Part shown: piece after piece, positions 54,300-62,860 of the stretch
Layout: every line of letters starts with the position of its first letter
Numbering within the stretch: position 1 is the stretch's first letter
Assembly: GCF_003182485.1 (NCBI RefSeq)
Contig: NZ_QGTX01000001.1
Span: forward strand, 1,632,001-1,696,000
Direction: 5' to 3'
Source of the DNA: Geodermatophilus normandii
GTDB taxonomy: Bacteria > Actinomycetota > Actinomycetes > Mycobacteriales > Geodermatophilaceae
Length of the DNA stretch: 64,000 nucleotides
The notes under the pieces: generated by a model
Databases searched by the model: none
Told to the model about the DNA's origin: nothing
The model's input: the letters and a program-made list of their open reading frames with translations, nothing else
Program-made: the position numbers and the translations under genes

Positions 54300-55871
54300 G
54301 TGCCTCGCGGTGACGGACGGCTGACGCACGCCCTCGACCCCTCTGCTCCCGGTCCCCAGGACGCCTGTGGCGTCTTCGGTGTCTGGGCGCCGGGGGAGGA
54401 GGTCGCCAAGCTGACCTACTTCGGCCTGTACGCCCTCCAGCACCGCGGTCAGGAGGCAGCGGGCATCGCCGTCTCCGACGGGGCCTCGGTCGTCGTCTAC
54501 AAGGACCTCGGCCTGGTCAGCCAGGTGTTCGACGAGTCCACGCTGGGCAGCCTGCGCGGCCACCTCGCCGTCGGCCACACCCGCTACTCGACCACCGGCG
54601 CCTCCACCTGGGAGAACGCCCAGCCGACGTTCCGCACCACCGACGCCGGCACCGGCCTGGCGCTGTGCCACAACGGCAACCTGGTCAACACCCAGGAGCT
54701 CGCCGGCCGCGCGGCCGACGCCGGGGTCCCCGGGGCGTTCACCGCCACCACCGACTCCGACCTGGTGACGGCGCTCATCGCAGCGCGTCCCGACATGAGC
54801 GTCGAGGCGGCGGCCATGGAGGTGCTGCCGCAGCTGCGGGGCGCCTTCAGCTTCACGTTCATGGACGAGGACACCCTCTACGCCGCGCGCGACCCGCAGG
54901 GCGTCCGTCCGCTGGTCCTCGGCCGGCTCGAGCGCGGCTGGGTGGTCGCCAGCGAGACCGCGGCCCTCGACATCGTCGGCGCCTCCGTCGTGCGCGAGGT
55001 CGAGCCCGGCGAGCTGCTGGCCATCGACGAGAACGGCCTGCGCAGCCAGCACTTCGCCCCGGCCGAGCCCAAGGGCTGCGTCTTCGAGTACGTCTACCTC
55101 GCCCGCCCCGACACCACGATCGGCGGCCGCGGGGTGCACGCCACCCGCGTGGAGATCGGCCGCCGGCTGGCCAGGGAGCACCCCGCCGACGCCGACCTGG
55201 TGATCCCGGTGCCCGAGTCCGGCACGCCCGCCGCCGTCGGCTACGCCGAGGCCAGCGGCATCCCCTACGGCCTGGGCCTGGTCAAGAACTCCTACGTCGG
55301 CCGCACCTTCATCCAGCCGAGCCAGACCATCCGGCAGCTGGGCATCCGGCTGAAGCTCAACCCGCTGCGCGACGTCATCCGCGGCAAGCGGCTGGTCGTC
55401 GTCGACGACTCGATCGTGCGCGGCAACACCCAGCGCGCGCTGATCCGCATGCTGCGGGAGGCCGGGGCGCTGGAGGTGCACGTGCGCATCTCCAGCCCGC
55501 CGGTGAAGTGGCCCTGCTTCTACGGCATCGACTTCGCCAGCCGCGCCGAGCTGGTCGCCAACGGCCTCGACGTCGACGGGGTGCGCGCGTCGATCAACGC
55601 CGACTCGCTGGGGTACGTCTCCGAGCAGGGCCTGATCGCCGCCACCGAGCAGCCGGCCACCCGGCTGTGCACCGCGTGCTTCACCGGTGAGTACCCGATC
55701 CCGCTCGGCGAGGCCGGGGTGCTCGGCAAGCACGTCCTGGAGGGCATCGGTCGCACGCCGATGCCGCGGGTCGACGACGGTGCCGAGCGGGCGGTCACCG
55801 GCTGGACCGGCCAGCAGGCCGGCAGCCCGGCGGTCCCCGGCGGTGCCGACGACGCCCTCCGTCGTCCGTGA
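54300..55871 (+). CDS. purF: Amidophosphoribosyltransferase
   Basis: Commits PRPP to purine synthesis by making phosphoribosylamine. It has 523 residues. A short propeptide ends before Cys23 in PQDACGVFGVW, the N-terminal nucleophile. The PRTase loop is VVVDDSIVRGNTQ, and C-terminal cysteines suggest an Fe-S-type enzyme as in Bacillus. GTG 54300 agrees with a leaderless promoter; GTG 55868 of purM overlaps its stop. Confidence 0.96.
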   Translation: MPRGDGRLTHALDPSAPGPQDACGVFGVWAPGEEVAKLTYFGLYALQHRGQEAAGIAVSDGASVVVYKDLGLVSQVFDESTLGSLRGHLAVGHTRYSTTGASTWENAQPTFRTTDAGTGLALCHNGNLVNTQELAGRAADAGVPGAFTATTDSDLVTALIAARPDMSVEAAAMEVLPQLRGAFSFTFMDEDTLYAARDPQGVRPLVLGRLERGWVVASETAALDIVGASVVREVEPGELLAIDENGLRSQHFAPAEPKGCVFEYVYLARPDTTIGGRGVHATRVEIGRRLAREHPADADLVIPVPESGTPAAVGYAEASGIPYGLGLVKNSYVGRTFIQPSQTIRQLGIRLKLNPLRDVIRGKRLVVVDDSIVRGNTQRALIRMLREAGALEVHVRISSPPVKWPCFYGIDFASRAELVANGLDVDGVRASINADSLGYVSEQGLIAATEQPATRLCTACFTGEYPIPLGEAGVLGKHVLEGIGRTPMPRVDDGAERAVTGWTGQQAGSPAVPGGADDALRRP

Positions 55872-56924
55872 CGGACCGCGCGGGGGAGTTCACCTACGCC
55901 GCGTCCGGCGTCGACATCGACGCCGGTGAGCGCGCCGTCAGCCTCATGCGGACGGCGGTCGAGCGCACCCGCCGGCCCGAGGTGGTCGGTGGCCTCGGCG
56001 GCTTCGCGGGGCTGTTCGCCCTCGACACCACCCGCTACCGGCGCCCGCTGATCGCCTCGTCCACCGACGGGGTCGGCACCAAGATCGCCCTCGCCCGGCA
56101 GCTGGACCGGCACGACACCGTGGGCATCGACCTGGTCGCGATGGTCGTCGACGACCTGGTCGCCTGCGGCGCCGAGCCGCTGTTCCTGCAGGACTACGTC
56201 GCCGTCGGGCGGGTCGTGCCCGAGCGGGTCGCCGCGATCGTCACCGGCATCGCGGCCGGGTGCGAGCAGGCCGGCGCCGCCCTGGTCGGCGGCGAGACCG
56301 CCGAGCACGGCGACCTCATGGACGCCGACGAGTACGACCTGGCCGCCACGGCGGTCGGCGTCGTGGAGGCCGACGCGGTGCTCGGCCCCGAGCGGGTCGG
56401 CGACGGCGACGTCGTCGTGGCCATGGCCTCCAGCGGGTTCCACTCCAACGGCTACTCGCTGGTCCGCCGCGTGGTGTCCGCCGCCGGGCTCGACCTGGCC
56501 GCGACCCCCACCGGGCTGGACCGCCCGCTCGGCGAGGTGCTGCTCGAGCCGACCCGGATCTACGCGCTCGACTGCCTGGCGCTGGTGGGGGAACTCGGCG
56601 TCGACGGCGTGCACGCCTTCGCGCACATCACCGGCGGTGGGCTCGCCGGCAACACGGCGCGGGTCGTCCCCGACGGGCTGGCGGCCGTGCTCGACCGCGG
56701 CACCTGGGCGCTGCCGGCGGCGGTGTCGCTGCTCGAGGAGCACGGCGTGCCCCGCGAGGAGTCCGAGCGCGCGTTCAACTGCGGCGTGGGCATGGTCGCC
56801 GTCGTCGCCCCGAGGCCGCCGAGGCGGCGGTCCGCCTGCTGACCGGCCGCGGCGTGCCGGCCTGGGTGGCGGGCACCGTAGCCACCGGGGGACCGGCGCG
56901 CGGCTCGTGGGCTCCTACCGCTGA
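55868..56924 (+). CDS. purM: Phosphoribosylformylglycinamidine cyclo-ligase, with two apparent one-base deletions
   Basis: AIR synthase, ATP-dependent ring closure of FGAM. The repaired protein has 352 residues, the usual length. Visible text: AASGVDIDAGERAV, STDGVGTKIALA, MASSGFHSNGYSLVR and ITGGGLAGNTARVV. The frame is lost at the CCCC run 56808-56811 and at the GGGGG run 56887-56891. One added base at each gives the normal ending GARLVGSYR. As an essential purine gene in an otherwise intact set, it is unlikely to be a real pseudogene. Confidence 0.88.
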
Positions 56925-56972
56925 GCACGGCAGGCACCGCCGCCCCTCGCGGGACGGCGGTGCCTCGTGCTC
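56923..56972. terminator. Terminator hairpin between purM and DUF3073
   Basis: Arms 56923-56942 and 56955-56972 pair over 18 bp with a two-base bulge, between convergent genes and overlapping the purM stop. Confidence 0.7.
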
Positions 56973-56996
56973 AGCAGACCGGCGGAGGGCCGACCG

Positions 56997-57218
56997 TCAG
57001 CGACTGGCCGCCCAGTCGTCCTCGGCGTCGTCGTCCGCCCAGCGGTCGGTGTACTCGTCGTCGTCCTCGTCGTCGTCCTTGGCCGCCGGAGCGGTGTAGG
57101 GAGACGGAGTAGAACCCGCCAGCTCGCGCTGAAGCGCGGAGAGGTCGGTGTTCGGTGAGCTGTACTTGAGCTCACGGGCCACGCGTGTCTGCTTGGCCTT
57201 CGCTCGGCCGCGCCCCAT
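56997..57218 (-). CDS. DUF3073 protein
   Basis: A 73-residue actinobacterial protein. The basic N-terminus MGRGRAKAKQTRVAREL is the family hallmark, followed by YSSPNTDLSALQREL and a very acidic C-terminus (DDDEDDDEYTDRWADDD). Its position convergent to purM matches Rv0810c beside Rv0809 in M. tuberculosis. ATG 57218 is preferred over in-frame starts further upstream. Function unknown; the basic/acidic halves suggest nucleic-acid or protein binding. Confidence 0.9.
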   Translation of the reverse strand: MGRGRAKAKQTRVARELKYSSPNTDLSALQRELAGSTPSPYTAPAAKDDDEDDDEYTDRWADDDAEDDWAASR

Positions 57219-57301
57219 CGGCTCGACCCCCTCATAACGGAGAACGGGAGCCCAGCTCACGGGCTGGACGGCCCGCGTGGCGACCCCGACTGAGTGACTG
57301 T

Positions 57302-57317
57302 GTCTTGAGCAAGACTA
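57302..57317 (-). promoter_or_regulatory. Promoter region of the DUF3073 gene with a 6-bp palindrome
   Basis: On the minus strand a -10-like TAGTCT (57317-57312) overlaps the inverted repeat GTCTTG-AG-CAAGAC (57302-57315), about 90 bp before the start. The palindrome may be a regulator site. Confidence 0.3.
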
Positions 57318-57404
57318 CGACACGGATCGACCACCGGCACGGGTCTCCCCCCGCCGTCCCCCGACCGGGGCCGTGGTACACGACACGCGCGACCCCCGCG
57401 CGGG

Positions 57405-58469
57405 TCAGCGGGGCAGGCGGATGGTGGCCAGCCGGCCCACCGACGCGATGCGCTCCTCGGCCAGCCGGTCGGCCGCCACGGCGGGGGAGACGCCCTCGGT
57501 CGCGGCGGTCTGGAAGACCCGCAGGGCGACGTCGAAGATGCCGGCCGCCTTGGCCTCGGCGCGGGCGAAGGAGAAGCCGTGCCGCTCGTCCTCGACCTGG
57601 ATGACGCCGCCGGCGTTCACCAGGTAGTCGGGGGCGTAGAGGATCCCGCGCGCCGTGAGCTGGTCGGCGATGCCGTCGTGGGCGAGCTGGTTGTTGGCGC
57701 CACCGCACACGACCTCGGCCTGCAGGACGGCGACCGTCGCGTCGTCGAGGGCGCCTCCGAGGGCGCAGGGGGCGTAGACGTCGGCCGGGCGGCGCACCAG
57801 CGCGGCGGTGTCGGCGACGGCCTCGACGCCGGGGTGGCGCGCGAGGACCCGGTCGACGGCCGCGGGGTCGACGTCGGTGACGAGGACGTCGGCGCCGTCG
57901 GCCACCAGGCGGTCGACCAGCCAGCCGCCGACCTTCCCCACCCCGGCGACCGCCACGGTGCGGCCGGACAGCGTCGGCTCGCCCCACCGGTGCTGCGCGG
58001 CGGCGCGCATGCCCTGGAAGACGCCGAACGCGGTGAGCACCGAGGAGTCCCCGCAGCCGCCGTACACCTCGGAGCGGCCGTGGGCGAAGCGGGTCTCGCG
58101 GGCGACGACGTCGAGGTCGGCGTTGGTGGTGCCCACGTCGCAGGCGGTGAGGTAGCGGCCGCCCAGGGCCTCGACGAAGCGCCCGTAGGCGCGCAGCCGC
58201 GCCTCGGTCTTGTCGGTGCGCGGGTCGCCGATGACCACGGCCTTGCCGCCGCCGAGGTCGAGCCCGGCGAGGCTGTTCTTGTAGGACATGGCCCGGGCCA
58301 GGCGCAGCGCGTCGGCGACGGCCTCGTCCTCGGTGGCGTAGGGGTGGAAGCGGGTGCCGCCCAGGGCCGGGCCCAGGGCCGTCGAGTGCACCGCGATGAC
58401 CGCCCGCAGGCCCGAGGCCGGGTCGGAGCAGAAGACCACCTGTTCGGCACCGGATGCGAAGACGTCCAC
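57405..58469 (-). CDS. Glu/Leu/Phe/Val-type amino-acid dehydrogenase
   Basis: NAD-dependent oxidative deaminase of branched-chain or aromatic amino acids, 354 residues. Family text: [19 protein letters not shown], the catalytic lysine region [15 protein letters not shown], the dinucleotide loop [13 protein letters not shown] and GGANNQLAH. Closest by pattern to valine/leucine dehydrogenases. GTG 58469 is chosen because a TAGGCT -10 element (58483-58478) ends eight bases before it; the in-frame GTG at 58475 lies only two bases from that element, too near for a leaderless start. Exact substrate unproven. Confidence 0.88.
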   Translation of the reverse strand: MDVFASGAEQVVFCSDPASGLRAVIAVHSTALGPALGGTRFHPYATEDEAVADALRLARAMSYKNSLAGLDLGGGKAVVIGDPRTDKTEARLRAYGRFVEALGGRYLTACDVGTTNADLDVVARETRFAHGRSEVYGGCGDSSVLTAFGVFQGMRAAAQHRWGEPTLSGRTVAVAGVGKVGGWLVDRLVADGADVLVTDVDPAAVDRVLARHPGVEAVADTAALVRRPADVYAPCALGGALDDATVAVLQAEVVCGGANNQLAHDGIADQLTARGILYAPDYLVNAGGVIQVEDERHGFSFARAEAKAAGIFDVALRVFQTAATEGVSPAVAADRLAEERIASVGRLATIRLPR

Positions 58470-58553
58470 GGGCACCGAGCCTAGAACGCGCCCGAGTGGC
58501 AGCGATCACCCCGCGGGGGTGCTCAAGGAACCGCCCCGGGGTGTCGACAAGTG

Positions 58554-58611
58554 GTGTGACGGATGTCGGTGACCGTGCCGCGTGGTCACGGTGTGACGTC
58601 CGTGCCGCGTG
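58554..58611 (+). promoter_or_regulatory. Direct and inverted repeats upstream of the M23 peptidase gene
   Basis: GTGTGAC occurs at 58554 and 58591, and CCGTGCCGCGTG at 58573 and 58600. GTCAC-GGT-GTGAC (58585-58597) is a small palindrome. The stretch lies 77-134 bp before the peptidase start and may hold operators or a structured leader. It does not match a riboswitch I recognise. Confidence 0.3.
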
Positions 58612-58687
58612 TTGCCCGTGGGGCGCGCGCCGACGGGGCGACGCTTCTCGCCGTACCCGCACCACCCTCTTCCCCAGGGAGCATCCG

Positions 58688-60031
58688 ATGCCGCAGTGCC
58701 GTCCCGCCCGGCCCGGCCGTCGCCGGAGCGTGCGCGCCGCCCTGGCCGGCCTGCTCACCGGCGCGGTGCTGCTGGGCACCGCCGGACCGGCGCTGGCCGT
58801 GCCGGAGCCGCCGCCCAACCCGACCGACGGCCAGATCGCCGACGCCCAGGCCGCCCAGGAGGCCGCCGCGGCCGAGGTCGGCCGGCTGGCCGCGGAGGTG
58901 GCGGCCGCCGAGACCGAACTCGAGCGGCTGGGCCTGCAGGCCGAGGCCGCCGGCGCCGCCTACCTGGCCGCCGAGGAGGCCCTCCTGCAGGCGCAGGCCG
59001 CCGCCGACCAGGCCGCCGCCGACCTGCAGAGCGCGACCGACGCCGTCGAGGCCGCCCTCGGCCGCATCGCCGGCTTCGCCCGGGAGAGCTACGTCGACGG
59101 CGCCAGCATGACCACCGCCGCCGCGCTGCTCGACTCCGCCGGCCCCGGCGAGCTGGTGCAGCGGGCCGCGCTGCTGGAGTTCGTCGCCGACACCCAGGTC
59201 GACGTGCTCGAGGAGCTCGAGGTGGCCCGCGTCCGGCAGGCCAACGCCGAGTCCTCCGCCCGGGTCACCCGCGACGCCGCGGCGGCCGCCGAGGACGAGG
59301 CCGCCGCCGCCAAGGCCGCCGCCGACGCGCAGGTGGCCGCGCAGGAGGGCGCCGTCGCCACGGCGGAGGCGAACAAGGCCTCGCTCGACCAGCAGCTGCA
59401 GGCCGCCCAGATCCAGCTCCTGGAGCTGCAGGGCGCCCGCGACGCCTACCAGCAGTGGCAGCAGCAGAAGGCCGCCGAGGAGGCCGCCGCGGCCGCGGCC
59501 GCCGCCCGCGCCGCCGAGGAGGCCGCCGCCGCGGCTGCCGCCGCCCGGGCCGCGGCGTCGTCCGGGGGCGGGAGCTCGGGCTCCTCCGGCGGCGGGGACA
59601 CCAGCGCGGCCGCCTCCGGCGGCGGGTCGGGCTACGTCAAGCCGACGTCGGGGCGGACGTCGAGCTGCTTCGGCAACCGCTGGGGCCTCCTGCACGCCGG
59701 CGTGGACATCGCCGCGCCGATCGGGACGCCGATCTACGCCGCCACCTCCGGCGTCGTGCAGCGCACCGGCCCGGCCACCGGCTTCGGCCTGGCGATCTAC
59801 ATCCGCGGCGACGACGGCGCGATCACCGTCTACGGCCACGTCAACGCCGAGTACGTCGACAAGGGCGAGCGGGTCACCGCCGGCGAGGTGATCGCCGAGG
59901 TCGGCAACCGCGGTCAGTCGACCGGTCCCCACCTGCACTTCGAGGTGCACCCCGGCGGCGTCATGTACGGCGGCCAGGTCGACCCCGTGCCGTGGCTGCG
60001 CGCCCGCGGCGTCGCCATCAGCGGCTGCTGA
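58688..60031 (+). CDS. Secreted M23 peptidoglycan endopeptidase with coiled coil
   Basis: A 447-residue exported cell-wall hydrolase. A signal peptide (to about residue 40, ending AGPALA) is followed by a long Ala/Glu/Gln-rich coiled coil (50-310) and a Gly/Ser linker, then a LytM/M23 domain with zinc residues in LHAGVDIAAPIGTPI and TGPHLHFEVHP. The architecture resembles EnvC/NlpD-like or RipA-associated regulators of septum hydrolysis, but with the catalytic histidines intact. ATG 58688 has AGGGAG upstream. Target bond unknown. Confidence 0.9.
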   Translation: MPQCRPARPGRRRSVRAALAGLLTGAVLLGTAGPALAVPEPPPNPTDGQIADAQAAQEAAAAEVGRLAAEVAAAETELERLGLQAEAAGAAYLAAEEALLQAQAAADQAAADLQSATDAVEAALGRIAGFARESYVDGASMTTAAALLDSAGPGELVQRAALLEFVADTQVDVLEELEVARVRQANAESSARVTRDAAAAAEDEAAAAKAAADAQVAAQEGAVATAEANKASLDQQLQAAQIQLLELQGARDAYQQWQQQKAAEEAAAAAAAARAAEEAAAAAAAARAAASSGGGSSGSSGGGDTSAAASGGGSGYVKPTSGRTSSCFGNRWGLLHAGVDIAAPIGTPIYAATSGVVQRTGPATGFGLAIYIRGDDGAITVYGHVNAEYVDKGERVTAGEVIAEVGNRGQSTGPHLHFEVHPGGVMYGGQVDPVPWLRARGVAISGC

Positions 60032-60040
60032 ACCCCCGTC

Positions 60041-60088
60041 ACACGACGACGGCCCGCGCCCCGACCGGGGAACGGGCCGTCGTCGTGT
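60041..60088. terminator. Bidirectional terminator between the M23 and lipoprotein genes
   Basis: A 16-bp perfect outer stem (60041-60056 with 60073-60088) with a small inner CCCCG/GGGG hairpin, between convergent genes. Confidence 0.75.
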
Positions 60089-60095
60089 CCTGCGG

Positions 60096-60635
60096 TCAGC
60101 CGCCCTGGCAGTTGGTGGTGATGTAGGACTCCACGTTGGCGCCCGACTCGCCCTGGAAGGTCGTCAGGAACTGCGAGGCGCTGGTGCTGAACTGCTGCTG
60201 GCCCTCGGGGGAGGCGAGGTCGACGCTGCCGGCGGTGTCCGACCAGGCCTGCAGGGCGCCGCCCAGCACCTGCCAGTCGGAGGCGATCTCCGCCGGGGGC
60301 GTCGTCTGGTTGAAGGCCGCGGACGCCTGCTGCACCACGGGACCGATCTCCTGCGGCGTGGTGAGGGACTGGGCCTGGCCGAGGGTCGTCGCGAACTGCT
60401 CGGCCTGCTGGCAGAACGCCGCGACGGCGGGGTCGGCGCTGCCCGAGGACGACGGGCTGGACGAGGACGAGCCGGTGCTCGGAGCCGCCGAGCTCGAGGT
60501 GTCGGCGCTGGTGGACTCCGCGCTCTCCTCGCTCCCCGACCCGTCGCCGCTGCTGCCGCTGGTGCAGGCGGTGAGCATCACCGTGGCCGCCGCGGCCACG
60601 AGCGCGGAGCGGGAGAGGGAGGGGAACGATCGCAT
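60096..60635 (-). CDS. Putative lipoprotein, Ser-rich linker
   Basis: A 179-residue exported lipoprotein. It has a signal peptide with lipobox LTAC (Cys about residue 24), then a Ser/Glu/Gly-rich linker (25-66) and a helical C-terminal domain (AFCQQAEQFATTLGQ, then ASDWQVLGGALQAW, ending NCQGG) with two cysteines that could pair. No family recognised. ATG 60635. Confidence 0.8.
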   Translation of the reverse strand: MRSFPSLSRSALVAAAATVMLTACTSGSSGDGSGSEESAESTSADTSSSAAPSTGSSSSSPSSSGSADPAVAAFCQQAEQFATTLGQAQSLTTPQEIGPVVQQASAAFNQTTPPAEIASDWQVLGGALQAWSDTAGSVDLASPEGQQQFSTSASQFLTTFQGESGANVESYITTNCQGG

Positions 60636-60681
60636 GCCCGGAGGCTAACCGCCGGACGGGCGGCCCGCGTCCGCGCGCGGC

Positions 60682-60687
60682 TACCGT
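60682..60687 (+). promoter_or_regulatory. -10 element TACCGT, leaderless promoter of the MBL-fold gene
   Basis: TACCGT ends six bases before GTG 60694, divergent from the lipoprotein gene. Confidence 0.5.
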
Positions 60688-60693
60688 GCGGAC

Positions 60694-61560
60694 GTGCGCG
60701 CCCCTGCCGACCCACGCGTCACCTGGGACCTCCCCGCCCCCGGCGGGCTGCCGCGGACGGCGGACCTCGAGCCGCTGGTGACCCGCGTGCTGGCGCCCAA
60801 CCCGTCGGGCATGACGCTCGACGGGACCAACACCTACCTCGTCGGCGCGCCGGGCAGCGGTCAGGCGGTCGTCGTCGACCCCGGACCCGACGACCCGGCC
60901 CACCTCGCCGCGGTGGAGGAGGCGCTGGCCGCCCGTGACGCGCGCTGCGTCGCCGTGCTGGTCACGCACCACCACGGCGACCACGCCGAGGCCGCGCAGC
61001 CGTGGGGCGCCCGCTTCGCCGCCCCGGTGGCCGCCGCCGACGCCGCCGTCGCGGGGCCGCGGGGCCGGGTGCTCGAACCGGGCGAGCGGCTGCACCTGGC
61101 GGGCACGGTGCTGGGCGTCGTCGCCACCCCCGGGCACACCGCCGACCACCTGGCGTTCCGGGTGGAGTCGGGCGCGGTGCTGGTGGGCGACCACGTCCTG
61201 GGGCGGGGCACGTCGGTGGTCACCCACCCGGAGGGTGACGTCGTCGCCTACCTGGAGTCGCTGCGGCGGGTGCTCGACCTGGGCCCGAGCGCCCTGTACT
61301 GCGGCCACGGTCCCGAGCTGACCGAGGACCCGGCCGCCGTCCTCGACTACTACCTGGCCCACCGCGCCTTCCGGGAGTCCCAGCTGCTGGCCGCGCTGGT
61401 CCGGGGCGCCGGCACGGTCGACGCGGTGGTGGCCGACGTCTACGCCGACGTGCCGCAGGCGCTGTGGCCGGCGGCCGCGCAGTCGACCCGTGCCACGCTG
61501 GCCAAGCTCGCGGCCGAGGGCCACGTGGTCCTGCACGGCGACGCCGTGGAGCTGCCGTGA
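60694..61560 (+). CDS. MBL-fold hydrolase, LACTB2-like
   Basis: A 288-residue metallo-beta-lactamase-fold protein with a C-terminal winged-helix (about 235-288, ATLAKLAAEGHVVLHG). Zinc motif is THHHGDHAEAA, the later ligands lie in ATPGHTADHL, LVGDHVLGRG and YCGHGPEL. LACTB2-type enzymes hydrolyse RNA or other phosphodiesters, so hydrolase or ribonuclease activity is possible. GTG 60694 fits a leaderless promoter. The stop overlaps the GTG of the next gene by four bases (GTGA). Confidence 0.88.
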   Translation: MRAPADPRVTWDLPAPGGLPRTADLEPLVTRVLAPNPSGMTLDGTNTYLVGAPGSGQAVVVDPGPDDPAHLAAVEEALAARDARCVAVLVTHHHGDHAEAAQPWGARFAAPVAAADAAVAGPRGRVLEPGERLHLAGTVLGVVATPGHTADHLAFRVESGAVLVGDHVLGRGTSVVTHPEGDVVAYLESLRRVLDLGPSALYCGHGPELTEDPAAVLDYYLAHRAFRESQLLAALVRGAGTVDAVVADVYADVPQALWPAAAQSTRATLAKLAAEGHVVLHGDAVELP

Positions 61561-62860
61561 CGGTCCCGGTGGTCCGCGCCGCCGACAGCGAGCGCGACCA
61601 GCGGAGGGCCGCCGCGGCGCTGCGGGCGGCCGGGCTCCGGCGCGGCGACCGGCTGCTGGTCTCCGCCGCCTCGTCCCCGGCGCTGCTGGCCGCCGTCCTC
61701 GGCGCGCTGCGCACCGGGATCGTCCCCGTCGTCCTCGACCCGGCGCTGCCGGCGGCCGAGCGGGCGGCCCTCGCCGCGGACGCCGACCCCGCCCTGGACC
61801 TCGGCGGCGACCCCGCCCGGCTCCTGACCGGCGCCGACGAGGTGCCCCTCGCCGACGTGCCGCTGGCCCGGCCGATGCACTACACGTCGGGGACGACCGG
61901 GTGGCGCAAGGGCGTGTGGTCCGGCGTCCTCGACGACGGCGACGCCAGCGCGCTGGCCGCCGAGGAGATCGCGCTGTGGGGGTTCACCGCCGCCGACCGG
62001 CACCTGGTGCTCTCGCCGCTGCACCACTCGGCGCCGCTGCGCTTCGCCGTGCACACGCTGCTGGCCGGCGGCGAGGTGCTGCTGCCCGGCCCGTTCGACG
62101 CCGACCGCGCCGCCGCCACGATCACCCGGCTCGGCCCCACGACGACGTTCTGCGTGCCCACGCACCTGCGCCGGCTGGTGGCCCGCGACGACGTCGACTG
62201 GTCGTCCTTCCGCCGCCTGGTGCACGCCGGCGCGCCCTGCCCCGAGCCGCTCAAGCGGGCGGTGCTCGGCGCGCTCCCGGCCGGCGGCGTGTGGGAGTTC
62301 TACGGGTCCACCGAGGCGCAGTTCACCGTCTGCTCGCCGGAGGACTGGCGGGCGCACCCCGGCAGCGTCGGCCGCGCGCGGCCCGGCCGGCGGCTGGAGG
62401 CCGACGAGGGCGGGCAGCTGTGGTGCGCGGTGCCGCGGTGGGCGCGCTTCGAGTACTGGCGCGCGCCGGAGAAGACCGCGGCCGCCTGGCGGGGCGACCT
62501 GGTCACCGTGGGCGACCTCGGCCGCGTCGACGACGACGGCACCGTCTGGCTCGACGGCCGGCGCGAGGACCTGGTGATCTCCGGCGGGGTGAACGTCTAC
62601 CCGGCCGAGGTCGAGGCGGTCCTCGACGCGCACCCCGGGGTCGAGGAGAGCGCGGTGGTCGGCGTCCCGGACGAGGACTGGGGCCAGCGGGTGGTCGCCG
62701 CCTACGTGGGCAGCGCCGACCCCGCCGACCTCGGGCCTGGGCGCGTGAGCGGCTCTCCCCGGCCAAGCGGCCCAAGAGCCTGCACCCGCTGGGCGAGCTG
62801 CCCCGCACCTCCACGGGCAAGGTGCGCCGCCTCGACCTCCCGGGGGTCCTCGGGCTGTGA
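61557..62860 (+). CDS. AMP-binding acyl-CoA synthetase-like protein, frameshifted near the 3' end
   Basis: ANL-superfamily adenylating enzyme of about 434 residues after repair, shorter than the usual 500-550. The P-loop is MHYTSGTTGWRKGV (Thr-Ser-Gly-rich), later WEFYGSTEAQ, the hinge text GDLVTVGDLGRVDDDG, and C-terminal LPRTSTGKVRRLDLPG with the catalytic lysine. The frame breaks around 62729-62737. One added base joins residues AYVGSADPADL to AWARERLSPAKRPK. The GTG start overlaps the preceding stop, and the end overlaps the next GTG. Substrate unknown. Confidence 0.78.

Noticed and set aside
56808-56891. purM as a genuine pseudogene or programmed frameshift
   Set aside because: Two separate single-base losses in G/C runs, matching six other sites in the window, are better explained by assembly error.
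58554-58687. Cyclic-di-AMP (ydaO) riboswitch before the M23 peptidase gene
   Set aside because: Expected for some actinobacterial wall hydrolases, but the conserved riboswitch core was not found.
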